Made by a program: the position numbers and the translations under genes. 64,000 nucleotides of DNA, from positions 62,001 through 126,000 of the forward strand of contig JADNRX010000069.1 in the NCBI GenBank assembly GCA_015501595.1. Reading direction: 5' to 3'. Below the pieces are notes generated by a model. The model worked only from the letters and a program-made list of their open reading frames with translations. It made no database searches and was not told the origin of the DNA. This stretch comes from Hymenopellis radicata. Its lineage: Eukaryota; Basidiomycota; Agaricomycetes; Agaricales; Physalacriaceae. Positions within the stretch are counted from its first letter, which is position 1. The number at the start of each line of letters is the position of its first letter. Positions 35,161-46,904 of this stretch are shown here, piece after piece.

Positions 35161-37360
35161 AAAACATGGTAAACACCCCAAGTCGGACTAAAACACAAAC
35201 AAGGAGAGAACCCACCTGTTGAAGGTTACGGGGAAGTCTATCTCCCCGAAACATCCAACGAAAGTCTCTTGCGACGACGCAATCTGGCGGCCCCAGGAAC
35301 TTCGTGATCGATAGACTGGACCTAGAACCCAGTGAGAACGGCCTGAATTGATCGCAGTTTCTGCACGTTTTCCTATGACCACCATGATCTCTAATATTCA
35401 TTTCAATTATTGTATATATCGGTCCAAAAGAAGCCAAAAAGAAGACCACAGAAGACTGTACTATGATAACAGTTGTTCTGCAACTTGCCTTGATCCTATG
35501 GCAAACCTAGGGATCGATCTTGTTTGCTTCCCAAGAACTGATGCACTCGAATATTTTTGTGGGCAACGGTCGTGTTCGCTGCTCGTTCTTTTACACTTGC
35601 CACTTGCCCGTCACATCATTTTCGTGACCACGTCATCGCGTCTTGCCTCCTGCCACCATGCCCTCAACAGCGCGCCCCACCACTCACCCCGCCACCACCA
35701 GCCCGCTCCGAATCTGCTTTGTGTAAAGGACATTCAAGCGCATACACGATGTGGATATGACGCGATCAAGGCGGCGTATTCGTGGACGCTGCCCAAGAAC
35801 AGCACGACCGCGGTCATGGGCGCAGCGTGGAGGACTACGGATCAGTCGGGTGATGCTAGCATTCAAAGCGCATATGTCGCCTACCAGATAACATCAGGAG
35901 GCTGGGTGGTGACGACAAACTCGGAGTGAACGTGAAATGCAACAGGTAAGAGATGCACGCTGCTCGTTGTCTATGTTCTAACATGCGATGAGTACATGCA
36001 GCTCAAGAACCGCCCCGTATCTCCTCTTATCCACCCAATAGCTTCCTGAGCCGTCGCGCTCCCAGGACCGCGAAACCTCTACCCGAACTTTTCGTCTTCA
36101 CCAAGAGCCAGCACCACACATCTCAAGTACATGTCGAAGAGGTATGTACCTCATTGGTTACATTGGACGCGCCGTCTAATGTATTTTACAGGGCCGCCAC
36201 AGCCGCGAATACGACCTCAAGACGACGCGAGCATATTACGGCGGCGGCGGCGGATACCGTGGCGTGGCAGCAGCGGCTAGTGACAGTGGGCAGTACGGGG
36301 CTGGAGCATTGTGTGGGTGGCGTGGCGGGAGCAGCGACGAGCGGCAGCAGCGGGTAGCGGGTAGGCAGTAGTGGGTAGCTGTACCAAAAATAGAATGGAT
36401 TTTCACAATATTCGTTCAGTTATATCTCAAAAAAACTGGAATAAATCAGAGTAATCTTACGAGGATCTGACTATTTCAGGCACCCATGATTTAGTATATT
36501 TTCCTATGAGTAACTTACACAAACTCCAGAAATCATAAAACAATTCCCCCGATCTTCACTGGGAGGCCTAGAAGATGATGTCCGTCGGGTTGCCAAGTTG
36601 ATTTCAAGCAGCCAACGAAAAGTATTTACCTCCGCCTGCTGAGCGGGTATCCCATGTCATGTCAACATTCCAGGCGTTTAATCGGCTCGGAATTAGCGGT
36701 AAAACATCGGCGTTGAATGGTGCCATACGGGTATAGTATCCCCAAGTGATCGGTATCCCTTGAACTCGAACCACAACGTGTCCGATTTCAATACACTTAC
36801 ACTAACTGACCTTCGTGCCCTCCCACACTCTCCGACCTCTAGACGACCTGAATTTACCTGGATGTTGGCCTGTGCCTTACGTAATTCGAATTCCGATGGA
36901 CGTTGAGGCCGCCAACGCGTTCTGAAGACGACTTTTCGCGTCAAGACGCTCAGCGAGGCGTCTGGACCCTGCACATCGATAGCACGAGGATCTCCTGGAC
37001 CCTATGACGCATTGACAATCTTATCTGGTCTATCTCGGATGCGGGGAAATGACGACAGTGGTCGTCTTCCTCTTCCGTCCCTCTGAGACTTTTCGTGAAA
37101 ACGCGTTTCCCGCTCGACTTTGGTAGATCTGACGCCTCCATTAGGTGTATGTACCTTGAATAGAGTATCTACAGCATTAATCCCACCGCTGAACGAATCC
37201 AGTCCCGCGTTAACGTCCCATTTGCGCAATGTCAGCAATAGCCAGACAAGGTTCGTACCTTTTCCGTGTTTCAACGGGCTTAATTTTGTGCTGACTGATT
37301 TCACATGTGAATAGAACGTAACCGCCTGCTCGAAAGGGTGTAATTGGCAACGCAAAGCGT
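35161..37360 (-). pseudogene. Uncharacterised spliced gene (unit 2), split by an insertion
   Basis: Counterpart of the minus-strand gene at 23,281-24,280. The upstream exons (VTFYSHVKSVSTKLSPLKHG, about 37,330-37,020; FELRKAQANIQ, about 36,870) lie right of the insertion. The C-terminal part lies left of it (35,161-35,327). The 1,239-bp element interrupts the coding exon at the position that in unit 1 encodes RRTSSSRSILSI. The first exon has many more amino-acid differences from unit 1 than flanking sequence does, consistent with an older pair not homogenised. Confidence 0.5.
35328..36566. mobile_element. Non-autonomous TIR element, hAT-like ends, 1.24 kb
   Basis: The empty site is preserved in unit 1 at 23,431 (GGACCTAGAAGATGATG). 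Here CCTAGAA (35,321-35,327) precedes the insertion and CCTAGAA (36,567-36,573) follows it, a 7-bp direct repeat. If one mismatch is allowed (ACCTAGAA/GCCTAGAA) it is 8 bp, the hAT size. Termini are CCCAGTGA at the left and TCACTGGG at the right, followed by three extra bases (AGG). CAGTG-type ends and 8-bp duplications are usual for hAT transposons. The interior has no transposase; it has a mostly open plus-strand stretch at 35,350-35,930 and a GC-rich segment at 36,190-36,360 that may be captured host sequence. Confidence 0.66.
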
Positions 37361-37423
37361 TGCACTCGTGCGGATGAAAAAGACATTCAGTAAGTTTTGT
37401 TTACCTCCGGGTCTGGATGCTCC

Positions 37424-39310
37424 GCCATGACTCCCATCAGATTCTCAGGGATAGGCCCTGCACTTAATTCCAGCGCTTTGTCCTATGGAAGGTTGTTTGG
37501 AGGACGGGAAACTCACTACGGTGCATTCTGGACAAGGTGGTAAGTTCTATTTGGTTTGAGTTCACTACTTGCGTTGAGGTCTGACACGTCTCAAGATTCG
37601 AGTGTACTAATTCTCGCAATGACATTCGTTTTGCTGTCTCGTGTGCAGGGCGACGAATCGAGAAGAAGCGAGATGATGTGGCGGCGCAATATGCGCCCGA
37701 ATATTGGAAGGATTTCGTTAGGTCCGATGGTCGCGCATCACTGTGGTTGGTTACCCGGATGTATTTACGTCTCTGATGGATCTCAGAGGGCTGGGAATGG
37801 GAATAAAAGGCGATGAGATTCTGCTGGAATCCATCATTCCCTCTCTCCCATTCTTCTCTTCTCTACTATTCCTACTCAGCTCTCCATGGCCATACTTTAT
37901 CTCAGACTTGTACTTCCTTTATCCCTCAAGTCCTCTCTGCGTCGTCGCCGCCGTTCTCGCTAATGTGTTCCCGACGCGTTTAAAACGTGACGGGGTTGCT
38001 CATGTGACAGGTATGTCTCCTCCTTCCCACCATCACCGTTGATTTCCTTGCTTACTGCCGCCCTCCCTCAGCGCCTTTTTCCTTGGCCTTAATTGCTCTG
38101 GTACATCTTCTTTGTTGGCCTCGTCGACGACTAGCTCGCTTACAACTTTTTTCAGATTTCTTGTGCGCGCTGTCCAGCGCGGCGCGGACGACATTAAGGC
38201 GGCTCTCATCTTTGGACATTGCCTTAGGCTACGACCCGCTTGGTGCGTCGTCACTCTAGCTGGTTACAACCCTCGTTACTCACCACCCTTTTGTCAGACG
38301 TCGAATAGGCCGCCTGGGGACTCGCTATGTGCTTACACGGTTCGTGCATACATTCCCCATTCTCATTCCCTATTTATATTCTCCGTTACAGATGTGCGCC
38401 GTCTGCGCCACGGCCTCGACTTGTGCGGGCGACTTTGCACGCCAATCCCGCTCTCGAACTGCTTAAGCTGGGACTTCGACCTTACCTGGTAAGCACACTT
38501 TGGCAATTTCTTGTTCAGGCTCTTACTAACGATTCAAACAGACCTCGGGATTATACCGGCGTCTCCACGTCGCTCGGAATGTTGTCTTCGCGACGCATCC
38601 TTTTCCCATTTGGCTTCGCGCTGGTGGGAGCGACGTTTCTCTGGACACATCGGGTAGCAAATCACCGCGCTTCTTTCGCACCAGCCTCATCATGTGTCTT
38701 CAACTACACCGCCGCCATCCCAGAAAGGATAAGTCTTGGGACACGTTTCATCCCAGAGCACTGCGTCAACGATGGCGGGTGTTTATAACCGTGAGTGTGG
38801 GTCGGGATCGTGTCCGGGCTTGCGGGTTTCAGTCGTAGACCCTCGTCAGTGGATTCTTGTCCTGCTGGCAGGCGCTCTTGCACGGTGAGTTGCACGCCAT
38901 TCAGTCTAATGCCGAACTCATTCGTCGACAGGATTTTCAATTCCAATGGTGTCCGTGGTCGGACGACTACAGACAAGGTAAGCCGACTTGGTTGTGTTGA
39001 TGCTCTTAACTAACTCGATGATGTAGGTCAGGCTGCTTAATCCCCACGACTGGATTATATCAATGCCATGGCCCATGGACTCCCGATACGGGCGTCTCTT
39101 TCGTCGTTATGGTCTCCGGTAAGTTTCCCGAAGTCGCCGTGAATGTGTTTGCACTAATGATATTTTAAGACACCCTGGGATCCGTTGATGAGTCGACGCC
39201 GACAATACGCCTCGTCTCCAACATTGTTTCTGTCTGAATCGCGGATCGGTTGACGTCGGTCCGCCACGATGAATGGCACGACGTAGGGAGACGACTTGAA
39301 GAACGCGAGG
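37424..39310 (+). CDS. Intron-rich gene of unknown function (unit 2 copy)
   Basis: Counterpart of 24,303-26,190, with the same start (MTPIRFSGIGPTLNSSALSY) at about 37,424. Here the exon before the first GTATGT donor (38,010) ends ACAG, so the in-frame TGA of unit 1 is absent. The stretch from about 38,030 to 39,310 appears identical to unit 1. Function unknown and some exon junctions do not keep frame, so it may be a pseudogene in both units. Confidence 0.4.
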
Positions 39311-40564
39311 ACCTGGCTGTCAGGCTCGTCGTGCGAAGGTGAGGTTTTTGCATTTGGACCATCCGTTAATAGACTGACATGTTTCTTTAGAAGAAAGTGT
39401 ACTCGTGTATAAAGGGGGTAGTCGGAGGTAGGCTACGCCGTTGTTATTGCGGACCCGCCAGATGGGGTGCGATTCATGTGCGGCAGGGCGGGGAGAGGCT
39501 CGAGTCCAATGGCGACACCGGGATATACGGAGGCGGGATATCGACATAAAGTGTCCATCCACAGCGGCGCGTGCCCGGGGTCTCGTTACGACGTGGTGAG
39601 TTTGGCAAATTGAAGTCTATTCTTACGAGGTTAACCTGTTGCACTTTAGACTGACTGATAAGGCGGCGAGTGTTGACGTCGGACCAGACATGTTGACAGC
39701 TACGCGCTCGGTTAACATGACGACGACGTTGCCATGTTGTCAGTAAGTGACTAGACCTGTTAATGTTGAGTGCATGCTAACTCGTTGTCTCCCTAGACTT
39801 TACATGGGATCCGATAGCGAGCTACTGGAAGAGGTGTATATATTAGCTATGGATCCAAGTACGTAGACTGTAGACGAAATGGTATTCCCCGGTTCTACGT
39901 AGCAGTAGTATTAGGCTTAGTGTAGTACGATGTAACACTAACATTTCGCTCGGGTCTTTGATAGTAAGTCATCCCTTCATTTCCATTTCCCTCTATATAC
40001 TGACAAGCATGCGTAGTATACATTTCCTCTGCCCAAGTCACCAGAGCGACGGCTTCCTGCAAGGAGCGCGCCCAGTAAGCCACACGAAGTAGCCCTCAAG
40101 TAAACCCACCCACATCCGCGCCCGACGATACCCTCCTGAAGCCGACAGCATGAGTTTGAAGAAGTGAACATGTTGAGGATGCTCCACGCCATCTCCGGGC
40201 TCCCAGTGTGTTGGCGCGGAGTCCTGACTCTCCTCTTGCGCGAAGAGGCCCACCAGACCGGGATCTCGGGCCGATAAGACGAGTCCACTCCCACGAACCC
40301 TGCATCAAGGCGCTCTCTGTCACCGCGAACGGGCAAGAGGATGCCGTCTCCACCCCCGACACCCAGGAAGAGGCGACAACGAAGAGGATACGACCACCCC
40401 GACTCAGAGATGTCCTCCACACGACGAACAGACAGCACCACCACCGCACAGAGACGCCGGACAGACGATGGACACGACCTGGTACTCGCCGCAGAAATGG
40501 AAAGGAGAGGAGAGCGCAGCCATGGAGGAGAAGCGTGAGGTGCGAGAGATCGAGAGGAGAGCGC
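39311..40564 (-). other. End of unit 2: possible minus-strand coding remnant
   Basis: Counterpart of 26,191-27,450 with several one-base indels relative to it (near 40,064, 40,123, 40,186 and 40,299). Minus-strand open stretches are longer here (up to 237 codons, running from 40,809 into unit 3), but no family is recognisable and the frames are not conserved between units. Confidence 0.3.
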
Positions 40565-43500
40565 AACCGAACCAAGCGTGTGTTACTCCTGCTTTGTCCT
40601 TGATACTCCGCGTTCAGATGGGGCCCACTTAGGTGCAACACTTCATGAGCGCTCTTGCGAACTCCCATCGACGCATATTCCTGATGGACGGCGAGGAGCT
40701 CACATACGACAAACACTCGCCGCTCGGTGGTGGTCGGTCCAGCCATGTCTACAAGGGTGATCTTCATGGCAAAATCGTAGCTGTAAAGGTCCTGCCTGAG
40801 GAGGTGCAAGGAGACGTACGAGCTCTCACCGATGCGATTCTGATCTGTGCTGACTTTGATTGTAGAGCTTGCTTCAACGTGTTATGTCTTGGAAGACTTT
40901 GGACAATGAAAATGTCGCAAAGATAGTGGGAATGAGTCCTCCCAACGTCCCCTCCCTCTATCTCGTTTACGATTACTACCTTCACGGCAACGTCCGACAA
41001 TATCTGGCCGAGAATCCAAACGTTGACCGACGGCAATTGGTGCGTCGTCTTGAGCGCTGTTTATCATCCAGCGCTTATTCTCTACATAGATATTCCAAAC
41101 TGCGCTCGGCATGGCCTACCTGCATTCGGAGGTATGTCGCATTATTGCATGCCCACCTCAGATTGAATTTCGTCTAGCGCGGGATGACGCACGGAAGTCT
41201 GCGGCCGTCCAACATCCTGATTGATCACGCTGGAAATGCGTGTGTGGCGGATTACGGTTTAGTGGAACTCGCGCCAAGTACACACAAGGAGGCTCATCAG
41301 TACTACAGCCCGGAAGCTTGGAAAGGAGTTCGTATTCTCACTCATCGTCTAATTACCACATACTGACTATGCGGCAGGCCGTCTCGAAACCATCCGACGT
41401 TTACGCGTTTGCCATGAGCAGCTATGAGGTACGGAGACTTCCCTATTTCCCCGCAAGTTCTCTGATACCTTTCCACAGATATTTACATCCACGCTTCCAT
41501 GGGGCGTTTTACCAGAGAAGCACATCTACCAGTTAGTCGTGTATGAAGACACCCGACCTGATCGGCCAGATCCTATACTGGAAGCACGTGTGGGATTGAC
41601 AAGCGACATATGGGGTATCATGGAAGAGGCATGGCATCACGAAGCGCGTCTACGCCCCAGCTTCGATATCATCGTCCGCCTCTGGCAGAACCTGAGCGCA
41701 TCCTCCAATAACACCGTTTACGCCCACCCGCATGTTGCTCCACTCGTACCTCACCGTGGCGACATTACTAGTGAAATGGAGAGAATGGATGTGCGCGGAG
41801 GTAACGGTAAAGCCAATCGGGCTCGAAGTCCAACCGTCTCTTCGATGCATTCCTACTCGTCAGGCCCACCTGCGTACGAGGCATCGCCGCCGTCTCCCAC
41901 TCTGCCCGCCCCTACTCTGCCCGCCCCTTCACGTAGCTCATCGCTATGCGCTCCTGTACCGACTCGTCTCGAAGCTCCGCCTGCCGTCTTGTTGGACGGA
42001 GATTTCCGATCGAGTAGCCCCGGAAGTTCCTCGCTGTTGCCCTCAGTGTCGCTTCGGTCCTCAGCTGCTGTGCCGAATGCATCTCAGCGAGTCGCATCTC
42101 CACCTACCTCTTCTACGTTCTCTCGTCAGGGATCTATATTCGTGGCTTCAGGACGGTCATCCAGGACTTCCGGTAGGACATAATCTTAATATTAACCAAA
42201 CTTCGCCTGACCTCGACGTAGACTCGGCATCGTCTTGGGATCCTTCAAGCTCGTACGCAAGGGCCTACACACCCAATGTTTCCAGTATCGACGAGAATGG
42301 TGCCTATAATCCCATGTCGGCCCCAGCTGCTCCAGGGATGCTAGGACGAAGCGACAGTTCCGCGATGTGGGAACACAACCGCCGGCAGAGCTCGGCTGCC
42401 AACTGGGATCGAATGTCTACAGTAACGGATACTCCCTCTAATAGAAGCATCAATCGTGAGTGATCCTTCGTCCTTTCAATTTACGGAACAGCCACTTATG
42501 TTATCGAAGAGTCAATGAATGCGGTGCTTCTAGCAGGGGCTCTCCAAGCAGAGGTCCATTCGACTCGAATACCCGATGTTATCGACTCAGCGTTAATCAA
42601 GATCCAACATTTGGCTACAAATTCGGATAAGGACGCCAGAAGCTTGTGACCGCTGGTGTTGTACCGACGCTCATTCATCTCTTGAAGATCAGAGCTGCGG
42701 AAACCACCGGTTTAGATATCGTACTAGTTACGCTTGGACTCGTCGCGTAAGCTATTAATCATTTCGCTGCAATTTCTTTTACTGATATTCTATAGTCACG
42801 ATCCTATTAGTTCCAACACCATCTTTCGTACAAACACAACACATACTCTCCTCGAAATTTTTAAAGCCTCCATCTCCGAAGACATCTCCACCCTCGCTCT
42901 CTGGTGTCTCAATCGCATCTGTCGCTCAACCGATGTCGCTCTAGGCCTCCTAAAGCAGAACTTTGCGCGCCTCCTCATTGAGCAAGGCCTTGCTCCTGAT
43001 ACGCCACCCAGTACCGCCCGAATGGCGTGCTGGACACTCGGCATACTCATTCACAGCGACGCCATAGCGGACACACTCGCGGACATGCACGCGGTACCGG
43101 AAATCGTGGACTACCTCCGCCGCGCCTCGTCCGTCGATGGCCCATCCGCAGACGTCTGTGCTGGAATGTACGCAGTCGGTCGTATTTCTCGTAGTATCAA
43201 GCTGGCAAAGGCCCTGCACAAAGCGGGGTGCGTGCCGCTGCTGGCTTTCCATCTCAGCTCGTCCACGGAGCCTGGGGTTTTGCTGTGGACTGCGAGAGCG
43301 GTCGGGTGTCTGATGCGACCGAATAGTGGTGACATGGCTAAATACTTCTTGAGGCTGATATTGCCCATGGACTGGCACGGCTTCCTAGTGTGCTTCCGAC
43401 GGACGAAGTTGAACCTCTTGGGTCCTTTGCGTTCGCTGTTCAGCGCTTTAGCTGCGCTGAGTGGGGGAGCGGGACACGGAAGGCACTGGTAGAGGCTGGC

Positions 43501-44000
43501 GTTGTCGACGCGTTACTAGCTGGTCTGCGGACTGTTGCTGACGAGCCGCATCCGCAAATCCACATCGAGATGGCTTTGGCGGTTAGTTTCTTGGGCGACG
43601 TCGGCGGCGGGTCTATTCGTAAGGAGATTGTCAGCGCGGGCGGATAACGATTTTAAAGAGGGTCGGGGCGAATGGGAGCCCGGAGGTGGCCAAGGCGTGC
43701 TCGATGGCTGTCACGAGTATCACGGGCAACATCTGGACGAGGAATGCTGCCTCTGCGAAGACTGCCATGTCGCACAACTGGAGTGGAGGGTGTCCAGATT
43801 ATCACTGTTCTTGCCCGGTGCCGCTCATGGACATTGATACTGTACTCGGTTCTATGTAGATTTTCTCTCTCTTTAATGGGTCTGCGTATGTATGTCTTCC
43901 TCTTTTGGTTTCTGTAATTGTACGATACTTTCTTATGGCTTTTGTTAAGTAGCGAGTAATGAATGGATTGCAGAAGTTCTAGTATTCCGGAAGTTTCGTC
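40565..44000. repeat. Tandem segmental duplication, unit 3 (partial, about 3.4 kb)
   Basis: Starts at AACCGAACCAAGCG (40,565). It contains only the kinase-armadillo gene and about 140 bp of its 3' flank. Homology fades at about 44,000, where sequence after GCGAGTAATGAATGGATT gains short extra segments and then becomes unrelated. Truncation here leaves the array as 2.3 units. Confidence 0.9.
40645..43859 (+). pseudogene. Kinase-like/armadillo-repeat gene, unit 3 copy with frameshifts
   Basis: The kinase part (40,645-42,180) is nearly identical to unit 2, including the HGSLRPSNILI loop. The armadillo part has three missing bases relative to unit 2: near 42,637 (GACGCCAGAAG for GACGCCCAGAAG), 43,340 (GCTAAATAC for CTAAAATAC-type sequence) and 43,643 (GGGCGGATAAC for GGGCGGGATAAC). 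Each breaks frame. From about 43,150 to 43,430 the bases follow unit 1 rather than unit 2, so the copy is a recombinant. The indels may be assembly errors; if so, this would be a second functional copy. Confidence 0.82.
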
Positions 44001-44863
44001 TTCTATCTCGATCTCAGCTTAGTATTACCATTCTAACGAAGTCTAAGCTTTCTAGTCGTACAGGCTTAGGCATCGAGCGAAAGACCATCGGACAGGGTCG
44101 TTCTGAGTGGCGCACGTGGACCTTTGCTCAACAATGGCACTACAATGGCTCTCTTTGTTTCCACCACTACACTCATCGATATTCAGAAGCGACTCAACGA
44201 TGTCCTCATTATTCGTTGTACATTCCACCACGATACTCAGATCTTTCTTCTCTTCGCTTGTCGTCGTTGAGGCTATATCCAAGTCGGTCCGGAGTCAGCC
44301 AACAGTGAGGCTTCGCCGGCCGCGTAAATCATACCGTCTGCAATCGAGGTTGGCCGTTCTACACGAATCCGATGAGGAGTCCTCTGCTAGAACAGAACAG
44401 GTTGACGGTGTGTTTTCAACTCAGCTTACAAAATTGAGGTGCTAATAAAGGGCGTGAATTGTAGCTTCAGATATCACTCCGACCTTGAACGCATCCTGTG
44501 ATATGCGGACCGACTCTGATGATGTTATCGGTATGTCCCCGCCTCGAGTGAGGCTCATCTGAAGACAACTGTTTATTCCGCGATACAGATCGCAAGGTCA
44601 CTGTTTCTCGAACTTCATCGGCATCGAATCCAACCCAACAAGGCCAGTCAACTTGTCGGTCACTAACTCGTCGCCGCCGCCAATCCGGATACCGGTCCAA
44701 ATGCCTCGCCCCTCAGTTGGAACGTGAGCTCGGCTCTCGTGTCGACTACGCATGGATGTGTAGTCCACAGGGCAAACGAGTCGCCGACCTCGCCGATGAT
44801 GAAACTCTCTCCTCTTCAAGGAAGAGAGCTCGTCTAGTATGTGGCGTTGAAGTTGAGACTTTG

Positions 44864-45027
44864 TGTTAAGAACGTTAAACGTTAAGAGGTGACTCGGCGC
44901 CCTGGCCGTATATGGAAGTCCTGGTCGGAGAGAGCCCCTATCGCTTCTCTCTCCGTACCAGGTATGTAAAACACATTGTACACTACCTAGCTAATCTATC
45001 GCTTCTCTCTCCGTACCAGTTCTAACA
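44864..45027 (+). repeat. Left LTR, 164 bp
   Basis: TGTTAAGAAC...GTTCTAACA, with internal repeats of ATCGCTTCTCTCTCCGTACC. Preceded by target duplication CTTTG. Confidence 0.9.
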
Positions 45028-45042
45028 GGTTATGGGCCCCGC
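45028..45042 (+). other. Primer-binding site, initiator tRNA-Met anticodon arm type
   Basis: GGTTATGGGCCCCGC abuts the left LTR. It is complementary to a GGGCCCATAACC-like anticodon stem-loop containing the CAU anticodon. Confidence 0.65.
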
Positions 45043-45785
45043 AGTGCTCTAACTCTAAACCGATAGTTTATTCATCGCGCACCGAAACAACATTTTATTT
45101 ATCCCGGCACCATTTTCAGATCCCGTCTCAAAGCAGCCTATTAGCTCCTCCGACGACCTCCCGCCAGACTATCCGAACACTGCCAGACTATCCAGACAGT
45201 GCAGCATGCACGCCCTGGAAATGTCAAATATACTGCTTTAGCAGTCGTCACTGTCCATGCATTCCCATTCAGCCGCCCAGCAGTCATACTCGGTCGCACT
45301 CTCATACAAGCCCGCCAGGCGCCAAGTACTCCATATCTACGTCGAGGCCTACACAATGTATCCCAACAATCTGCCCCCGGTGCAGCACATTCTCCACAGT
45401 ACCCCAGATCGCGATCGTGGTTGGCGCCAGGACCTGCATGCATTCGCATTCGTCCTCTTTGGGACCACTTTCGCCCGTCAGACTCACGCTCCACGTCCAG
45501 CAGAACCCACAACCACCAACGAATGAGACTGGGAACCTATGGACTACGCGACGTTCACGAAGTGTGGCAGGAGTAGCACAATCGACGTTGGCAATCGTTG
45601 GACCTTCGAGAAGTTGCGGCAGAGTACAGTTGCACCCCAGGCCCAGCTGTGACTGGAGCCAGTCGGCTGTGCCCATCTTGTCGCACCTCCACCGCGAGCG
45701 ATAACTCCCAGTACCTCGACACCATTACCTTACCTCAACCCTCGGTCTGCGCACACTCTACACCCCTTTGAACCACCGCCATCTG
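45043..45785. other. Element interior, no recognised gene
   Basis: Open stretches exist on both strands (longest about 124 codons on the minus strand at 45,676-45,302) with protein-like composition, but no known motif. It could be another captured fragment. Confidence 0.35.
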
Positions 45786-46412
45786 CCATCACCAAAATCC
45801 AAGCCCGCCAGATCTTTGACTCTCGCGGTAACCGCAACGTCGAAGTTGACCTTTTCACGTCCAAGGGTCGCTTCCGCGCTGCTGTATCCTTTGGTGCGTC
45901 AACCGGTATCCACGAGGCTGTCGAGCTTTGCGATGGTGACAAGAGCAACTACGTCGGCAAGGCTTTGCCGACGTGAACACCATCATCGCCCCCGAACTCA
46001 TCAAATCGGCCCTCCAGATCACCACCCAGAAGGACATTGACGATTTCCTCATCAAGCTCGATGGAACGCCCAACAAGGGCAAGCTCGGTGCTAACGCCAT
46101 CCTCGGTGTCTCGATGGCCGTTTCTGAGGGCTGCCGCTGTCGAAAAGGGTGTCCTGCTCTACCAGCACTTGGCCCTCGCAGGCATCAATGTTCCCTTTGT
46201 CCTTCCTTGCCCTGCTTTCAAGGTCATCAACGGGAGATCTCGCGCTGGAAACAAACTCATGTTCCAGGAATTCATGCTACTCCCGACTAGCGCGTCGACG
46301 GAGGCCATGAAAATTGGTATTGAGACCTACCACACTCTGTGACGAAGGTGGATTTGCGCCCAACGTCTCCGGAGCCGAGGAATCCCTCGAACTTCTCTCG
46401 AAGGCTGGATAC
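45786..46412 (+). pseudogene. Enolase retrocopy fragment inside the LTR element
   Basis: Reading through frameshifts, this matches fungal enolase (2-phospho-D-glycerate hydrolyase, glycolysis). Visible blocks are [115 protein letters not shown] and DEGGFAPNVSGAEESLELL. The first methionine region is altered. Changes include SFGASTG for the usual SGASTG, a short gap after NYVGKA, an extra base in the VSEGAAAVEKG region, and a deletion of about 13 codons before DEGGFAPN. It ends after KAGYE, so the C-terminal barrel with most metal and lysine ligands is missing. No introns are present, which points to an mRNA source. It cannot be an active enzyme. Confidence 0.92.
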
Positions 46413-46904
46413 GAAGACCGCCATACTTCGCTCCACCATAGACACCATTGGGAGCACGGGCTCCACATCACCGTCGCTTTCCCCGAGCCCGCTGCCGTCA
46501 AATGCTTCGTCGACGTCGTTCTCTCTGGTGACGCCGTCGACACCCAAGTCGTCCGCGTACACCGCCAAGTCTCCTTCAACACCTTTGAGAATCCCATCGC
46601 ATTCATGTTCTCCTTCACCTTGTCATCTGCCTCATCGGGATACGTGCGCATGTATGCCACCCGCGTCTTTCTGTGCGCCGCTTCTCCCGACCAGTCTGGC
46701 AAAGCCATTGCAGACGTCGACGACCAAAATACCACGGAAACCTGCTCTAGGTGTTCTGCCAACCGGCTTGTTGATGGGAAATCTGAAATCTATCTCGGTC
46801 AAAAGGTCAGTTTCCTCATCGGATAACTATGCCAGGGACTCGAAGAGCTACATTATTTTCTCTTCAAATTTAAAACATTTTACATTTTGAACAGCCTTTT
46901 AAAC

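Larger units (their letters stand above)
27451..40564. repeat. Tandem segmental duplication, unit 2 (13.1 kb with insertion)
   Basis: Starts and ends at the same AACCGAACCAAGCG motif as unit 1 (next occurrence 40,565). Order and orientation of all components match unit 1. It is longer by the 1,239-bp insertion at 35,328-36,566. Divergence is uneven: 38,030-39,990 looks almost identical to 24,910-26,870, whereas 36,570-37,360 differs substantially from 23,440-24,230. Confidence 0.93.

Noticed and set aside
15548..40564. Tandem unit as a giant transposon
   Set aside because: Unit ends carry no terminal inverted repeats, LTRs, recombinase gene or target duplication. The shared junction is better explained by segmental duplication and unequal exchange.
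46415..46830. Second captured gene downstream of the enolase fragment
   Set aside because: Three frames are open over parts of it (Ser/Pro-rich on plus, acidic on minus), but none matches a family I can name. It is left as unassigned sequence.
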